Source of the DNA: Cubamyces lactineus
Lineage: Eukaryota; Basidiomycota; Agaricomycetes; Polyporales; Polyporaceae
Length of the DNA: 64,000 nt
Assembly: GCA_022376465.1 (NCBI GenBank)
Contig: JACDTU010000013.1
Location: 306,501-370,500, forward strand
Direction: 5' to 3'
The notes beneath the pieces were generated by a model. The model saw only the letters and a list, made by a program, of their open reading frames with translations. It was not told where the DNA came from and did not search any database. A program made the translations under genes and the position numbers. Positions 1 to 10,704 of this stretch are shown here, in pieces (within the stretch, counting starts at the first letter, position 1; each line of letters opens with the position of its first letter).

Positions 1-655
1 ACAATGGGGCCGTATCATCTTCACGTCGAGGTGAGGCGTACTCATCTTCCAGACTCTCCAACCCCGCACTGAGATCCGGATGGATCACAGTGTCGCCGCA
101 GGAACCGGTGGAGTAATCGGTCCCCAGTACGCTTCTTCAAAGTCGGCACTACATGGTCTTATCCACTGGCTGTCGTTGCGATACTGCAAAGAAGGCATTG
201 TAAGCAAGTCGCGCGACCGGCCGCAGTTGCTCGCCCACTCACGCGGTCACTGATTGCAGCTCACGAACGGAGTCGCTCCAGCCTTGATTGAGGGTACGCG
301 TACCGCTGTCGGATGCACGAGTGCCGTTACTAATCATGTGCTGCACAATACCAGATACGGAGATGATGAAGAATCCATCCGAGGCCGTCAGGGTCAGTCT
401 CCGGTTTCTATGCTGTGCTCGTCTGGTGGCTTGATGACGTTCACGGGATACCAACAGAGTAAGATCCCCATTGGGAGACTCGGCAAACCAGACGAGATCG
501 CACAGATCGTGCTCATGCTGGCTACCAATGGCTATATGACCAACAAGGTGAGCGACCCGTACGTTTTCCCACGTAGAAGACAAGACTCACCCGTTGGATA
601 TACCCTTCAGATTCTCGTTGCGGACGGCGGCTGGACTAACGGTGGTGGATTCTGA
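1..655 (+). CDS. Short-chain dehydrogenase/reductase, 3' part
   Basis: C-terminal half of a classical SDR (NAD(P)-dependent oxidoreductase); the 5' part lies outside the window. Inferred exons: <1-30, 91-199, 260-293, 355-392, 458-547, 611-655, separated by 60-65 nt introns that all keep the frame. The joined product reads RIIFTSS (the beta-strand ending in the catalytic Ser), then VAAGTGGVIGPQ and YASSKSALHGL with the catalytic Tyr-x3-Lys, then NGVAPALIEDTEM (the loop after the beta-6 strand), then IPIGRLGKPDEIA and a C-terminus ADGGWTNGGGF. These are FabG-type SDR landmarks. The Rossmann TGxxxGxG segment is not in view. The substrate cannot be told. The gene is convergent with the coiled-coil gene downstream (272 bp between stops). 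Exon borders come from homology of motif order and splice consensus; the GTCAGT donor at 393 is the weakest. Confidence 0.85.
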
Positions 656-927
656 GCTGTCTCACCGCACAGACAACGCTCCTCACAGGTCAGCAAACCA
701 AGTCCTGATCAGCGATGGTATTATATGACGATGCGAGCAGTAATCGATACAGTGAAGATAGCATGAGTGCAGGTGGTATACGCAATAATTGTACAATACC
801 TATACGGCACGGAACAGATTCCATTATGAGGACCACCGAAATGAGCGACGAGCGAAAGCGAATGGAGAGCAGCGTCAAGCAAAGTCATACGTATATGGGG
901 TAAGGAGGGATTCACCCTCTGGGACGA
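656..927. other. Convergent intergenic region
   Basis: Tail-to-tail spacer between the dehydrogenase (+) and the coiled-coil gene (-). Short ORFs here show no family features. I see no distinct terminator element. Confidence 0.5.
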
Positions 928-3900
928 TTACTTGTTCCCGGGTGCTGGGGAACCCTTGCCCGGGGTCTTCAGTCCGGCGGTTTCGATTATCTCGTTGAGA
1001 GTTTGTATGCGCTTCTGTGCCAGCTCGATCTGCCGTTGATACGATCTGTTACGCGGTTAATGTCATTATCAACAGGATCTCAACGGCGATAGGCGAATGA
1101 AACGTACTTCATCTGGTTTTCGAGTTCCAGAGCACGCTCCTTGCCGCCCTGCCTCTCCCGCTTGAACTTCTCCTCGGCCGCCTTGAGGCGTTTCTCGTAT
1201 TCCTGTACGCGAGCCTCCCACTTGTTGTCTGCAACGGTGGTCTTCTGGTTCACAGCGGTGAGTTTCTCTTCCGACGCAAGCAGCTGGTTCTGCAGGTTGA
1301 TCGCACGGCGCTCTGCGTTCTGCGCGCGTGCGGTGAGCGCACGGATCTCCATCGAGTCCGCTTGGTTGCCCTTGCGGGTGACGACGTGCGATTGTAGCGC
1401 TGCATTCGTCGCCTGTGCATCTTTCGGTCAGCCACCATTCTCGTCGAAACAGCTAGGATTCACAACGTGCCTGTAACGCCTCAATCTCGCCCTCCTTTGC
1501 GCTCAGCTTCTTGCGCCACAGCGCCTTAGCCTCCGCGAGCGCCTTCACGCTGGACTCGAACTTGTCGATCTGCTTCCAGCGGAGGTCTAGCTGCTTCCGC
1601 ATGTCGTTGAGTCTGTCGGTGTAGCGCTGCTCTGCTTCCTTCGTGCGCCTCTCAAAGTCAGTCTGGATCTGGCTGAGCGCTTTGAGACGGGTGATGAGGT
1701 TGTCGTGGAAGACGCTGAAGTTCGTGAAGGGCTTCGTCTCTGCTTGCCCGTGCTTCTTCTGTACGAGTTGGTCAGTATCATCGAAGCAGATAGATAAGCC
1801 CCTATGGAATGCTCACGGGTGTCTTGTCGACGCCGACGATCTTGTCCATGTACTGGTAGATCGTCAAGAGCAGAGTGTTACGCTCCGTCAACTGATCCCT
1901 GTACTGCGCCTCCGCAGAAAGCAATGCACGCTGGTCCTTCGACAAGCGCTGTTCCAATTCTGCGATACGCGTACGAAGGCTCGCAGTCTCAGACTCAGCC
2001 GTGCGTAGGCTCGCCTGTGCATCATCGAGCTTCTCAGACACGTTCAGTCGAGCCTGAGTCTGTGCCGCGAGCTGTGCTGCAAGGTCGCGGTTCTCCGCGT
2101 GCAATTTGTCGATCACGCTGTCGCGGTCGCGCCCCTTGCCTTCGCGGTCGTCCAGCTCCTTGCGTGCACGCGCGAGCTCGTCCTCGAGGCGCTCGACGTC
2201 CCGACGCAAGCGGTCGACTTCGAGCTGTAGAGAGAATCGGGCGGTCGTATGAGACTCGCCGAGCTTCTTGTTGTCCGCCTCGAGCGTCTGAAGGGCGGTT
2301 TGGACAGCGACGAGATCGCTCTCGCGCTGCGACAACAGAGACTGCGTGCGTGCCAGGTCGTTGAGAGCGGACTGGAGCGCAGATTCCTTCGCCTCAAGCC
2401 CACGTCGTTCCCGTTGGATCGCGTCCTCGTGGTCCTTCTCCGCCTTGTCGAGATCGGCTTCCAGCTGTTCGCGTAATCCGCGCTCCCGTTGGAGCTCTTC
2501 TACGAGCCGCTCGACGTGCTGTGCAAGCTTCTCCTTCTGTTCACGGTGATCCTGAGCCTCTGCATTACGAGCATTGTACAGGTCTGTGAGATCCTCCAGC
2601 TCGCGCTTCAAGTTTGCAGCTTTCTGAGATTAAGATGTTAGTGTAATATACGTCATGGAGTATGAGACGACATACCTGCTTAAGTGCGGCAGACAACTGC
2701 TCCAATCGATCGCGCTCATGGGCCTCGTCCTCGCGCAGGCGGTCCATGTCCTCCTTGAGCCGCTCGTTCTCCTCTTCGAGAGCGTACAGTTGATTGCTCA
2801 TCTTCTCAAGGTCGCGGTTGGCAGCTTCGATCTCGTTGTCCTTCTCCTCCGCCTCGCGCTCGAGATGCGCGAGCGCAGCCTCGAACTTGTTGTTGAGGTC
2901 ATCTGCGTTCGCCTCGAACTCGTCGATGTGAAGACGCAGCTCCTTGCATTCCGCGTCGCGCTGCTCGAGCGCATCGCGCAGTTCCTCGACCTGGCCCTTG
3001 ACGAGTTCGACCTCTCCGCGCCACTCGTCCTCTACGTTTTCGACGATCCGCTGGTGCTCCGCGATGAGCTCCTCGATCTCGCGGTTCTTCATGTCGATCT
3101 CGTCCTCCTTCTGCTGCAGCTCGATCTGTGCTGCCGCCAACTTGTCGCGCACTGCATTCAGGCCCTCCTCGACCGCTTCCCGCTCTTCCCGCTCCTCCAT
3201 GATCTGCGCGCGGCTTTGGCTCCGCTCTATGGACTCCGCCTCCCGCCGCCGCTGCAAGTCCTCTATCTCGAGCTTCATCGCCTCCAGCTCGTCCATCATG
3301 TCCTCCTTCTCGTCGTTGCGTGCAGTCAGGAGCTCCTCCAGTTCGTCGATGCGCGCCCGCAGGTCCTCGTTCTCACCCTCGAGCTCCTCCGCCTGTCTCC
3401 GCCACCGATCACTCCCAGCCGACGAGTGGTCCCCTCGCTGTTCCGCAAGGTCCCGTAGGCGCTCCAGCTCCTCGGTGTTCTCTTCCAGCAGACCGCGTAC
3501 ATTGTCGAGCTCTTCCTCCAGTTCGATATTCCGCGCCTCGAGCTCGCGCAGAGCGTCGTCATCGGGTCCGATAGCGCGTCGCCTCCTAAGCTCCCTCAGC
3601 TCCCGCTCACGCTCCTCCAGCTTCTCTTCGAGTTCCCGCGCGCGTGCTTGTGCTCCCCCCGAACCGCGCTGCAGCCGGTCCAGCTCCCGCTCAAGCTCCA
3701 GCACGAGCTTCTTCAGCTTCTTCATCTCCATGCCGCGCTGCTGGACCTCGATCTTGAGATTGATGTTCTGTTTAAGCGCGGCGTCGATCTGGTCCGGGGC
3801 GAGCTGCGCGAGGCGCTCCTCGAGAAAGTGGACCTTGAGCTTGATGTTGAAGTTCTCTTTCTTCAGTGCGTCGATGTGCTATGGTAGATACGCGTAAGAA

Positions 3901-4383
3901 ACGGGCCTGGAGGTATGGGTGAGTACCGCAGTACAATGTGAGACGTACCTTCTCTTGGTCTCGTAATGTCAAGTTAAGGCCGCCCTTCCCGCCTGCACCT
4001 GCACTCCGCGTACGCTTGGGCCGTCCTGGAGCAGCGACCTCGGATGCAGTCCCCCATCGTTTGTCCCTGCCATCCGGGGTGTCCAACACGTCTCCGTCAC
4101 GTTCCTCACGCGAGTCTCCTTCGTCCTCGTGTTTCCCGAACCGCTTAGCCACAGGGGTCGCCTCTTCCGCTCGTCTCTTCAAAAACGACGTGGCTCCATG
4201 CGGAGAAGATGGCGAGCCAAGAGGTCCCGACGAAACGGCTGTCGTACCACTCGCTGCAGAGGGTATGCGGATGCTCCGTGCGGGTGTTGAGAATGTCGAG
4301 TTGAGTGAACCGAGCGAGATATCTGGAACTGTCCCTGCTGATTGTGTGGATGTGTCTGCCCTAGCATTGAGTGCCGCAGACAT
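928..4383 (-). CDS. CM1 (centrosomin motif 1) coiled-coil protein, Mto1/ApsB-like
   Basis: Predicted 1,056-residue protein likely to anchor and activate the gamma-tubulin ring complex at microtubule-organising centres. Exons on the minus strand: 4383-3949, 3878-2676, 2623-1817, 1758-1464, 1420-1108, 1045-928; introns 43-70 nt; lengths sum to an exact multiple of three. Residues 1-135 are low-complexity, rich in Ser, Pro and basic residues. Residues about 138-195 carry the CM1 hallmark LTLRDQEKHIDALKKENFNI followed by KVHFLEERL, split by the first intron exactly after DQEK. From about residue 195 to 1,000 the protein is almost continuous heptad coiled coil rich in Glu, Arg and Leu. The tail ends in GKGSPAPGNK. 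I see no PACT-type C-terminus, so Mto1/ApsB is closer than Pcp1. The intron 1421-1463 has an imperfect donor (GTGAAT) and its border may be off by a few bases. The start is the first ATG opening the frame before CM1. Confidence 0.82.
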
Positions 4384-4708
4384 AATGAGGAGTTCTGCGC
4401 GTCGCCGTGATTCACGGCGACGAGGAATAGGAAGGATGAGTTGCGGCAAGCAGAGCTCTAGGTCGCGGCAAGGGTCCAAGTTGCAATAGCCGCTCACAAT
4501 GATCGAACAGTGTTTACTGTGTTTACTAACAATTATGCATATGTAATTAAATCGAACACTTACTGACTCGGACACTTGTTATTGGCGCCTTGAATGAAGC
4601 GTGCTATTGTAGGTAATTACATCAAAACAGGTCAATATGCTCTCAGTCTTAACACTCGCAGCTAGGACTACCTCGGTCTAAGGTTTCTGCTACAAGTCGG
4701 CCGTTGCG
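4384..4708. other. Intergenic, upstream of the CM1 gene
   Basis: About 325 bp, relatively AT-rich around 4,490-4,640, between the start of the CM1 gene and the stop of the F-box gene, both on the minus strand. It should hold the CM1 promoter and the F-box 3' UTR. I see no clear TATA box. Confidence 0.45.
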
Positions 4709-6325
4709 CTAAATACTCCAATGTTTCAATTTCAAACCTGCCGCTTCCCGCAACCGGACGACGCTTTCTAACATAGCCCTCTCCGTCTCAAGTTCGGCTT
4801 CATCACCATTGCACCGTACCCGCAACTCCTCCAGATGCGGCAACGGATACTGCTCGGAAGTCATTCTGCTCAAAGCCTCCGCAAGCTTTCTGCAAGAACG
4901 GTTGTTGAGCGAAAGGAAGGTGATATTGTGGAACTCCTCCAAGAGCTGATCCCATTGCTCGCTTCCAAAGGGCATGTGATCATCTAGGGTAATGTCCAGC
5001 GCAGTCAGCGGCGACCCGAAGGGGAAGACGTCGCAGAGATCTTCGAGGCGGAAGCCCTCGAGATCGTAGAGCCACGTCGTATGTATCGTGAAGCGCTCGG
5101 TATCGTCCACGAACCGGCGCAGGCAACACTTCCATGAAACGCTGTCGAAGTGGAGGGTGACGTCTTCGAGGCTCGAGATCACTTCCAGCGTCCTCGTCCT
5201 GGGGAGGACTTCCGCATACGCACTCCGCCACTTCGGCGCCAGGTTATGTACGGTGATCGTGGTCGTAGGAGGAAAGGAAACCGCCTCGAAGAAACGGCGA
5301 ATGTGCCATGTTTCGTCCGATATGATGAGGAAACGGAGGCTGCCAAGATGAACAAAGGGATGAGAGTGGTCGGGAGGGCCCGTAGGATCCTCGCCTCGAG
5401 GCAAGGAGTAGGCGATGTCTAACGTCTCCAAATCGGAGCACCGTCGTAGAGCATCCAGAAACACAGGATATGAGTGTGCCTCCATGTAAGTGCGATCACC
5501 GAGGTACAAGGGCTTCTCGTTGACTAGGACTACGTGTTGAAGGGAACTGCAGGCCAAAGCAGCGGCGAAGAAAATGCCGTGCGTGCGCAAGACGCGGAGA
5601 CTAGGCAACTCGAAATTGGACGAGAAGTAATGGTGCCCATGATCGTGCATGTCCGCAATAGCGTCGAAGATAACATTGTAGGCGGTGAGCTCTAGTTCCT
5701 CCAGAGCCAGCAAACCAAGCGCGAAGAACTCGTATAGGTCCGGTAGATGCTTGGTCACTTGCTCATCGACAAACGTGAGCACCAACGACGTGATTCTCGG
5801 CAGGTGTCCATGCACCTCGGGCATCCGTGGGATGCGGTTGCCTCGAAGGGATAGTCTGAGTGGTCGTGGAGAAGACAAAGCGAGACACGAGAGGTAGCAA
5901 TTCCAGTCGTCTTCGGGTTGAGCAGTGATGCCGTCTAGGATGCTGACCAAGTCTGCCCAGAATTCGGACGTGTTTTGAAGGATGTTTCGCCAAGCACTGC
6001 AAACGTGCGCGATCCGAATTTCGGCTCGCTTGGTGGGACGAATGTGTCGGAAGATCTCCATGAGAAGCTCGTTCGGGAGCATTCTGAAGATGAGGGAGGC
6101 ATTGTTCACCTCGATGTTCAGGAGATGGATGTACTGGTGGAGTTCGTCGATCTTCCTGCGATACTCTTCGATCTGCTGCAAGGCAAACGCCTGCCTCTGT
6201 CCAGGAGCGAGTAACCCGAGGGAGGTGCCAACCTCCGTAGGTAAAGATGGCCTGACAGTCTTGCATCTGGTACTATCCTTTTGACCTTCATTGGGACGAA
6301 TACCCGCCTCCATCTGCATACTCAT
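4709..6325 (-). CDS. F-box domain protein (intronless)
   Basis: 538-residue single-exon protein. Residues about 45-75 predict a short coiled coil (FALQQIEEYRRKIDELHQYI). Residues about 80-130 match an F-box-like fold: LPNELLMEIFRHIRP, then RIAHVCSAWRNI and FWADL. The rest contains leucine-rich, irregular repeats of the kind found in fungal F-box proteins that act as substrate receptors of SCF ubiquitin ligases; the substrate is unknown. A second, very similar gene starts at 63,699 on the other strand. Alignment to that paralog suggests the conserved start may be the Met at residue 3 (MQM) rather than residue 1. It lies upstream of and in the same direction as the CM1 gene. Confidence 0.85.
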   Translation of the reverse strand: MSMQMEAGIRPNEGQKDSTRCKTVRPSLPTEVGTSLGLLAPGQRQAFALQQIEEYRRKIDELHQYIHLLNIEVNNASLIFRMLPNELLMEIFRHIRPTKRAEIRIAHVCSAWRNILQNTSEFWADLVSILDGITAQPEDDWNCYLSCLALSSPRPLRLSLRGNRIPRMPEVHGHLPRITSLVLTFVDEQVTKHLPDLYEFFALGLLALEELELTAYNVIFDAIADMHDHGHHYFSSNFELPSLRVLRTHGIFFAAALACSSLQHVVLVNEKPLYLGDRTYMEAHSYPVFLDALRRCSDLETLDIAYSLPRGEDPTGPPDHSHPFVHLGSLRFLIISDETWHIRRFFEAVSFPPTTTITVHNLAPKWRSAYAEVLPRTRTLEVISSLEDVTLHFDSVSWKCCLRRFVDDTERFTIHTTWLYDLEGFRLEDLCDVFPFGSPLTALDITLDDHMPFGSEQWDQLLEEFHNITFLSLNNRSCRKLAEALSRMTSEQYPLPHLEELRVRCNGDEAELETERAMLESVVRLREAAGLKLKHWSI

Positions 6326-7881
6326 TTAGTGTAATGTACGAACGTATAATCGCCATAGGCTATACGGACATGGACTCACGCGGTGGATGTACACATTCGA
6401 GTTGATTCACTGACGCAGCGCGGACTTTGCCGCTATGGTAGACAAGCCGGAGCTCGGCTTGGCATGAATTCCAACTCAGCAGCGCTGACCAGGACCCCTA
6501 ACACCGATCTCCTAAGCACTTGTCAAACTTCGCTTCAACACGCTCAACCTCGCACATAACTCTACCTCACAGCGCGTAGTTCAATCGACAGGGCTGTAAA
6601 CATAACCTTGACTTTGATGGCAGTGTCTAGAACTGCTGTATGGGCCGCAACGAGCCAGTGTGAAGTCTTTGATAACAGAACAACCACTCCATCGAATCGG
6701 AGAAGGTGGCAAACGTGATGGCGCATGGTGCACAATGCATCGCCCACAACCTCTGCGTAAGCCTGGACATTTTCATAGCTCGCCGTTCGGATTCTAGCCG
6801 CTGTGTCTTGCTGAATCATGTCGCATACGCCATAGGCTCCCACACAGCTATAGTCATCGGCCGAATGCGCCACGCATTGCTAGCCTCGCGAAGCCGCATC
6901 CATGCGAGCAATTCTGTATATTTGTTCGCAGCGCCTTGACTACTGCTACCACATGCACGGGTGTCTACCCATCTTGGGAAACGTGGGCGGTCTGAATCGA
7001 TCAATCTATGGCGACCTCGGCCAGCTTCAAGTCCCGTGTCCGACGCAGATAACAACGACATGCATATGGAAGGTCTCGGTCAGACTTGAGCCTCTCCGAG
7101 CTGATCGCATACCTGCTTCCTCAGTGACAGGATGGCCTCGGAAGCGTGGTGCGGCGCACCTCCCACATCGTTCTCCACATCGATCATTGCACGGAAGGTC
7201 ACACATCCCTAAGCTCGACGATTGTAGTTCAAGTTAATGCACCCGCCGGTAGGCAGCGGAGATGCACAGTTAATTGTTGCCGCTGCCTGCATCGCTTCGA
7301 TGCCACTGAACCTTCACCTAACGCAAGTTAACGATGACCACAGCTGACCTGTTCATGTCCTCGCATCACTCGAAAAGGCTTGGCGACCGACGCGCGACCC
7401 ATTGATGGAATCTTCCGAAGCCTCGAGACTTAGGCTCGCTCGACCTCGCGGGGCAAGCCATGTGCTCCCACGACGAGATACTCTTCTTCTGCACACAAGG
7501 TAAGCTCGACACTTATCAAGCAAGCGCATGCTAAGAATAGCTTCTGTCTTTGGTGCACGCACTCAGAGGCCGCGGGGTGCTTCCGAGTTCTGATCTCTTT
7601 CTCGCGCGCGCGCGTGCACATGGCGTTCTTGCCAATCCATCGTCGGTGCTTCGGTGTCCCGGCGCCTCTTTGGGCCCGCCGCGGGGCGATCCTGCCAACA
7701 GTTGGGAGGCGTCTTGACCGCAGAGCTGTCAATGAGCCTCCTTCTACGGCGTCGCTCTGGTGCATCGCTACTGATAGCACCATGTGCTCGAATGTCGTTG
7801 CTTTGAGCTTCGCAATGCGTGGGTGGACTTCTCGCCTCGTGATTCGGGCGAGGACAACCGCCGCCGCCAGGCTGAAGAACG
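6326..7881. other. Intergenic region between F-box and sedolisin genes
   Basis: About 1.6 kb between two divergent genes. One minus-strand ORF (6,562-6,873, 103 residues) is rich in Val, Ala and Leu and could be an exon of an unannotated small gene, but I recognise no domain and cannot define its introns. The other ORFs are short and compositionally GC-driven. The right end should hold the sedolisin promoter. Confidence 0.4.
6562..6873 (-). CDS. Small hypothetical ORF (doubtful)
   Basis: 103-residue open frame with a helical, Ala/Val-rich composition and the ending VMFTALSIELRAVR. No family recognised. It may be a random GC-rich ORF or the last exon of a small gene. Listed because it is the only candidate in a 1.6-kb gap. 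Confidence 0.2.
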   Translation of the reverse strand: MAHSADDYSCVGAYGVCDMIQQDTAARIRTASYENVQAYAEVVGDALCTMRHHVCHLLRFDGVVVLLSKTSHWLVAAHTAVLDTAIKVKVMFTALSIELRAVR

Positions 7882-7887
7882 TATAAA
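7882..7887 (+). promoter_or_regulatory. TATA box of the sedolisin gene
   Basis: TATAAA 72 bp before the ATG at 7,959. It argues against the in-frame ATG at 7,896, which would lie only 9 bp downstream of the box and probably before the transcription start. Confidence 0.6.
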
Positions 7888-7958
7888 GACTCTGCATGGA
7901 CTTCAGAGCAAAGCACAGAGGGCCTCTTCTACGTTCCAGACATCATCTTCCGGACACC

Positions 7959-10104
7959 ATGATCGCCACCGGACTCCTCATCGCGTCCCTCTTCGCACTC
8001 GCCTTGGGCAAGCCCATGGGCCGCAACCTCCAGGTCCATGAGGCCCGCGAGGACGTCCCGGACGGCTTCTCGTTGCAGGGTGCAGCATCTCCGGACACGA
8101 CTCTGAAGCTCCGCCTTGCGCTCGTGCAGAGCGACTTCACGGGTCTCGAGGAAAGGCTCTACGACGTCAGCACGCCCTCGAGCGCGAACTACGGCAATCA
8201 TCTCTCAAAGGCCGAGGTTCGTTGGCCGTCCTCCGTCCGCCTTCGCGTTGCGTTCTGATCCTCGTCGTTATCTCTGCAGGTTGAGCAATACATCGCTCCT
8301 AAGCCGGAGAGCGTGGATGCCGTGAACGCATGGCTGACCGAGAACGGAATCTCCGCCAAGACCATTTCTCCCGCAGGAGACTGGATGGCGTTCGAGGTTC
8401 CCGTCAGCAAGGCCAACGAGCTCTTTGATGCCGACTTCTCCGTCTACACTCACGCGCAGACCGGGCTGGAGGTCATCCGCACAATGTCCTACTCCATTCC
8501 CGCCGAGCTTCAGGGCCACCTCGACCTTGTGCACCCGACGATCACGTCAGTGCCCGCTGCTCTCCTTATCGCTTGCATGATAGCACTGACGTCGAGTCCT
8601 TCAATGAATCTGACAGCTTCCCGAACCCATACTCACACCTTCCTGTCGTGTCGTCCCCTATCAAGTCGGCCCGCCATGCGAACGAGAACTTCACGGCACG
8701 TGCTGTGCCGTCGTCGTGCTCGAGCACGATCACCCCTGCGTGCTTGCAGGCCATCTACGGTATCCCGACCACCCGCGCCACCGAGTCTTCCAACCAGCTT
8801 GCCGTCAGCGGCTTCATCGATCAGTTCGCCAACCAGGCGGACCTCAAGGTATAGCGTCTTAGTAGACAGCATCAGAACTTGCGCTGATCGTCTATATCGC
8901 ATTGCTAGACTTTCCTGACAAAGTTCCGCCCTGACATCTCCTCTTCCACTACCTTCACTCTGCAGACTCTCGATGGCGGTTCGAACCCCCAGAACCCCTC
9001 TGAGGCCGGCATCGAAGCGGTTAATTTGTCCAGAAACCTCACTTTACACCGTGGAGTACTGACCACGTTCATGATATACAGAACTTGGACATTCAATACA
9101 CCGTCGGCGTTGCCACCGGTGTGCCCACCGTGTTCATCTCCGTCGGCGATGACTTCAAGGACGGCGACCTCGAGGGCTTCCTGGACATCATCAACTTCCT
9201 CCTCGGCGAGGACTCTCCTCCCCAGGTCCTCACGACCAGCTACGGCCAGAACGAGAACACGATCTCGCGCGCCCTTGCCAAGTACGTATCTCTCCGTCGG
9301 AAAGACGTTGTTCCGCGGGCTTACGTTCTCTTACCCCCTAAGCAACCTCTGCAACGCGTACGCTCAGCTCGGTGCCCGGGGTACCTCTATCCTCTTCGCG
9401 TCTGGCGATGGCGGTGTCTCCGGCTCGCAGTCCTCGAGCTGCCGCAACTTCGTCCCGACCTTCCCCTCCGGTTGTCCCTTGTAAGCCACTCATCCTTACA
9501 AGGTTATGTTACTCGCGCTCACTTGCCCATCAGCATGACCTCCGTCGGCGCCACGCAGGGCGTCAACCCCGAGACGGCCGCAGACTTCTCCTCGGGCGGC
9601 TTCTCCAACTACTTCGGGCAGCCGACGTACCAGCAGACCGCAGTGAGCTCGTACCTGTCCGCGCTCGGCAGCACCAACAAGGGCAAGTTCAACACGAGCG
9701 GACGCGGGTTCCCAGACGTCGCGACCCAGGGCGTCAACTTCGAGATCGTCGTCGACGGCCGTCAGGAGGCGGTCGATGGCACGAGCTGCGCGAGCCCGAC
9801 GTTTGCGAGTGTCATCGCGCTCCTGAACGACCGTCTCGCTGCTGCTGGCAAGAGCCCGCTTGGGTTCTTGAACCCGTTCTTGTACTCGACCGGCGCGAGC
9901 GCGCTCAACGACGTCACGTCCGGCTCGAACCCGGGCTGCAACACGAACGGCTTCCCTGCCAAGGCCGGTTGGGACCCGGTGAGTACCGCTGTGTGAGATG
10001 CGCGATTGCGAGCAGCCGAAGACTCATCATTTGGCATCCTTGCACAGGTCACTGGTCTTGGCACGCCCAACTTTGCCAAGCTGCTCACCGCCGTAGGGCT
10101 GTGA
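7959..10104 (+). CDS. Sedolisin (S53 family) serine-carboxyl peptidase precursor
   Basis: Secreted acid protease precursor of 568 residues, tripeptidyl-peptidase-like. Exons: 7959-8216, 8280-8545, 8617-8848, 8909-9019, 9082-9281, 9343-9480, 9534-9978, 10048-10104; introns 53-71 nt. Residues 1-17 are a signal peptide (MIATGLLIASLFALALG). Next comes a pro-kumamolisin activation domain (about 35-175, including LRLALVQSDF and STPSSANYGNHLSKAEV), then the S53 catalytic domain. Visible catalytic features: E-x3-D in GIEANLDIQY (the pair is split by the intron 9,020-9,081), the oxyanion Asp in SGDGGVSG, and the nucleophile Ser in DGTSCASPTFA. The C-terminus has the calcium-site pattern NDVTSG...GWDPVTGLGTPNF. 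The length is usual for the family. A signal-peptide start and the TATA box support the ATG at 7,959. All parts look intact. Confidence 0.93.
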
Positions 10105-10704
10105 GTCTTGAGCTCCGATGGCGCTCGGCGTCGTTGTCGTCGAGAGGAACTGAAAACCGAAACGGGAGTCGCAGTTTGGCAGCATTGTAAAGCAGACAAT
10201 TCTCCGCATGGGCATCGTTATATATGTACTCTTTAGCTGGTCATGATCATCAACTGTGTCATACCTCATGGATACTCCTTGCAATTGTTTGATGGCCCAA
10301 GCTCGACCAGGCTCCTATGGATGTTGACGCATAGTCCTGCAATGTAAACCGGGCGCGACGAGTAAGAGGGCGTGTCTGCTTACACTGTCAGACCCTTCTC
10401 GGGCTATCATGAAGTTCATCGAGCGGTGTGCCTCGGGATCCGGTGCTAGCCTCGGGCGGAGATCATAGGGCGCCCGGAGTCGAATGCTGTGCCATGGTGT
10501 TTGAGGGAGCCGCAGCGCCACAAAAGCGGTCCTTTGACCTCTCCAAAACCTCTCCAAGCCACAGTGTCCAGAGCTTTGCTCCTGGGGACCGCGAGCTATC
10601 AGGAGCTCGACTAAGCACTACAGGGCGTTTATCAACAGTTATATCAAGCCACAGGGGCACTGCGCCGAAGCAGTAATTTCTCCCGCAACCCGTGCACACC
10701 CAGC
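10105..10704. other. Intergenic region between sedolisin and C2 genes
   Basis: 600 bp between two co-directional genes. It should hold the sedolisin 3' UTR and the C2 promoter. No ORF with family features and no clear TATA box. Confidence 0.45.

Noticed and set aside
2655..3897. Long antisense ORFs (267 and 317 residues) within the coiled-coil gene
   Set aside because: They are Leu- or Ser-rich mirror frames of the Glu/Arg/Leu heptads on the minus strand, whose CM1 motif and splice structure are convincing.
7430..7897. Minus-strand 155-residue ORF with a signal-peptide-like start
   Set aside because: It overlaps the TATA box and leader of the sedolisin gene and has no family features beyond a hydrophobic N-terminus.
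8965..8990. GGTTCGAACCCC, resembling a tRNA T-arm
   Set aside because: It lies inside a sedolisin exon and no acceptor stem or anticodon arm can be built around it.
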